Both the position numbers and the translations under genes were made by a program. This document shows positions 49,565 to 50,066 of a DNA stretch of 50,066 nt, in pieces (the first letter of the stretch is position 1; each line of letters starts with the position of its first letter). The stretch comes from Bacteroidota bacterium (lineage in GTDB: Bacteria > Bacteroidota > Bacteroidia > Bacteroidales > Prolixibacteraceae), in the NCBI GenBank assembly GCA_023251435.1, contig JAHEYU010000045.1, positions 1 through 50,066 on the forward strand, written 5' to 3'. Under the pieces are notes generated by a model, which worked only from the letters and a program-made list of their open reading frames with translations, was not told the DNA's origin and ran no database searches.

Positions 49565-49883
49565 GTCCGGCTCGTCCGGATATGCTTTCACTTTGCTTCG
49601 AAGCGGCTGGTGCTGATTTGCAATCAGCACCTCTTGGTTGCGGATCTGTGATCCGTATATACTTAGCAGCGCAAAGTTTTAAATCAAGTTGCATATTCCA
49701 TTTCAAAAAACGTTGGACTAAGTTAACAAAACTTTGCAAACGAAGCCACCGGTAAAAAAGCAGCTTTGTTGTTTCTATTTCAAAAAAGGATTACAAATCG
49801 CCACCAGCGGTTGCCAGCTTTTAGACATATCAGCAGGAGCGGGTTAAAGATTACCTACAAAAAAATATTGCTGCATTATAAGC
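49565..49883. other. 319-nt intergenic stretch without genes
   Basis: No frame here has coding character. It holds a pair of tight hairpins (49609-49655) and a 10-bp inverted repeat GCAAAGTTTT/AAAACTTTGC (49671-49680 and 49728-49737). Small open frames over the hairpins are by-products of the repeats. Confidence 0.6.
49609..49655. repeat. Twin-hairpin intergenic repeat
   Basis: GGTGCTGATT-TGC-AATCAGCACC (49609-49631) and CGGATC-TGT-GATCCG (49641-49655): two perfect stems with 3-nt loops, 9 nt apart. The form is that of dispersed palindromic intergenic elements known in Bacteroidetes genomes; only this copy is in the window. Confidence 0.6.
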
Positions 49884-49911
49884 AAAGAAGCCCGGTTGCC
49901 CGGGCTTCTTT
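49884..49911. terminator. Strong bidirectional hairpin terminator before the group II intron
   Basis: AAAGAAGCCCGG (49884-49895) pairs perfectly with CCGGGCTTCTTT (49900-49911), loop TTGC. The proposed intron 5' end is 4 nt behind the stem. Confidence 0.8.
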
Positions 49912-49915
49912 ATTA

Positions 49916-50066
49916 GTATGTCGGGCATGGTGATAAACTAGCAGAATGGAAGTTTCTGCATACGCCGAGTTGAGAGGAAGTATTAGCGAATGGCAAGGGT
50001 GTCCAGAGTGATTTGGGATCTGAAAGAAGCCATCAGCAAACCTGAAGTTCTGACGCACAGAAATCT
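49916..50066 (+). mobile_element. 5' end of a probable group IIC intron (truncated by window edge)
   Basis: GTATG (49916-49920) fits a relaxed GUGYG 5' splice end and is followed by TCGGGCATGG, then GGCAAGGGTGTCC, GGGATCTGAAAGAAGC and CAGCAAACCT. From memory these match, in order and spacing, the conserved domain I segments of group IIC introns such as that of Oceanobacillus iheyensis. Class C introns insert behind terminator hairpins, as here. The reverse transcriptase gene would lie beyond the window. An open frame from 49990 is read as intron RNA, not protein. Confidence 0.75.

Noticed and set aside
49506-49755. Open frames on both strands over the twin hairpins
   Set aside because: They consist of translated palindromes and the adk terminator, with no family likeness.
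49990-50066. Open frame beginning MARVSRVIWDLKEA at the right edge
   Set aside because: The same bases carry conserved group II intron segments (GGTGTCC, GGATCTGAAAGAAGC), so the frame is likely accidental.

Overview
The window looks like a chromosomal segment of a member of the Bacteroidetes (Bacteroidota), probably order Marinilabiliales or a close relative. This rests on topoisomerase IV genes of the Bacteroidetes type, a TonB-dependent receptor with a carboxypeptidase-regulatory-like N-terminus next to a DUF4249 lipoprotein, LVIVD-repeat, Porin_10-like and PorV/Q-like outer-membrane proteins, and several promoters of the phylum's sigma-A form (TTG, 19-20 nt, TAnnTTTG). The genus is inference.

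Layout. 1-1.6 kb: end of an FtsX-type ABC permease and a Nudix (CoA pyrophosphatase-like) gene. 1.6-4.3 kb: five small minus-strand genes for exported or membrane proteins of unknown function. 4.5-12.3 kb: a tight five-gene plus-strand operon encoding an exported caspase-like protease, an ECF sigma factor, a membrane TPR protein placed like an anti-sigma factor, an HExxH metallopeptidase (Lit/M48-like), and a 1271-residue exported ankyrin-TPR-CHAT protease. 12.3-14.2 kb: a scarred segment with an orphan antitoxin-like gene, a small acidic gene, a remnant of a second CHAT gene, an antitoxin/GNAT pair, and two direct-repeat copies whose terminator hairpin is inverted between copies. 14.2-17.8 kb: a minus-strand operon with two paralogous unknown proteins, a PIF1-like helicase and a YbjN-like protein.

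From 17.8 kb on the content is mostly housekeeping and envelope genes: putative porin; parE-parC; aroK and a metallo-beta-lactamase-fold gene; sodB with a Fur-type palindrome over its promoter; a nucleoside kinase; a lytic transglycosylase-uvrA operon; TonB receptor/DUF4249; LVIVD lipoprotein; an ECF sigma/anti-sigma-barrel pair; a serpin lipoprotein; an acyltransferase-HAD-CobW operon; an HHH barrel and a PorV/Q-like barrel; purE; hpt-adk. The right edge enters the 5' end of what looks like a group IIC intron lying directly behind a terminator hairpin.

Main observation. A bipartite promoter-like element (A-tract, 11-13 nt, TGATTACCTTTT, exactly 10 nt, CAGAT) occurs four times, only around the caspase/CHAT island. 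Three copies sit 30-42 nt before the start codons of the S/T/N-rich secreted protein, the small acidic protein, and the helicase operon. The fourth is in tandem with the first and has CCGAT in place of CAGAT. The simplest reading is a local regulon of the ECF sigma factor in the caspase operon, with exported proteases and a membrane TPR protein upstream in the signal path. The shared motif is seen directly; the link to the sigma factor is inference.
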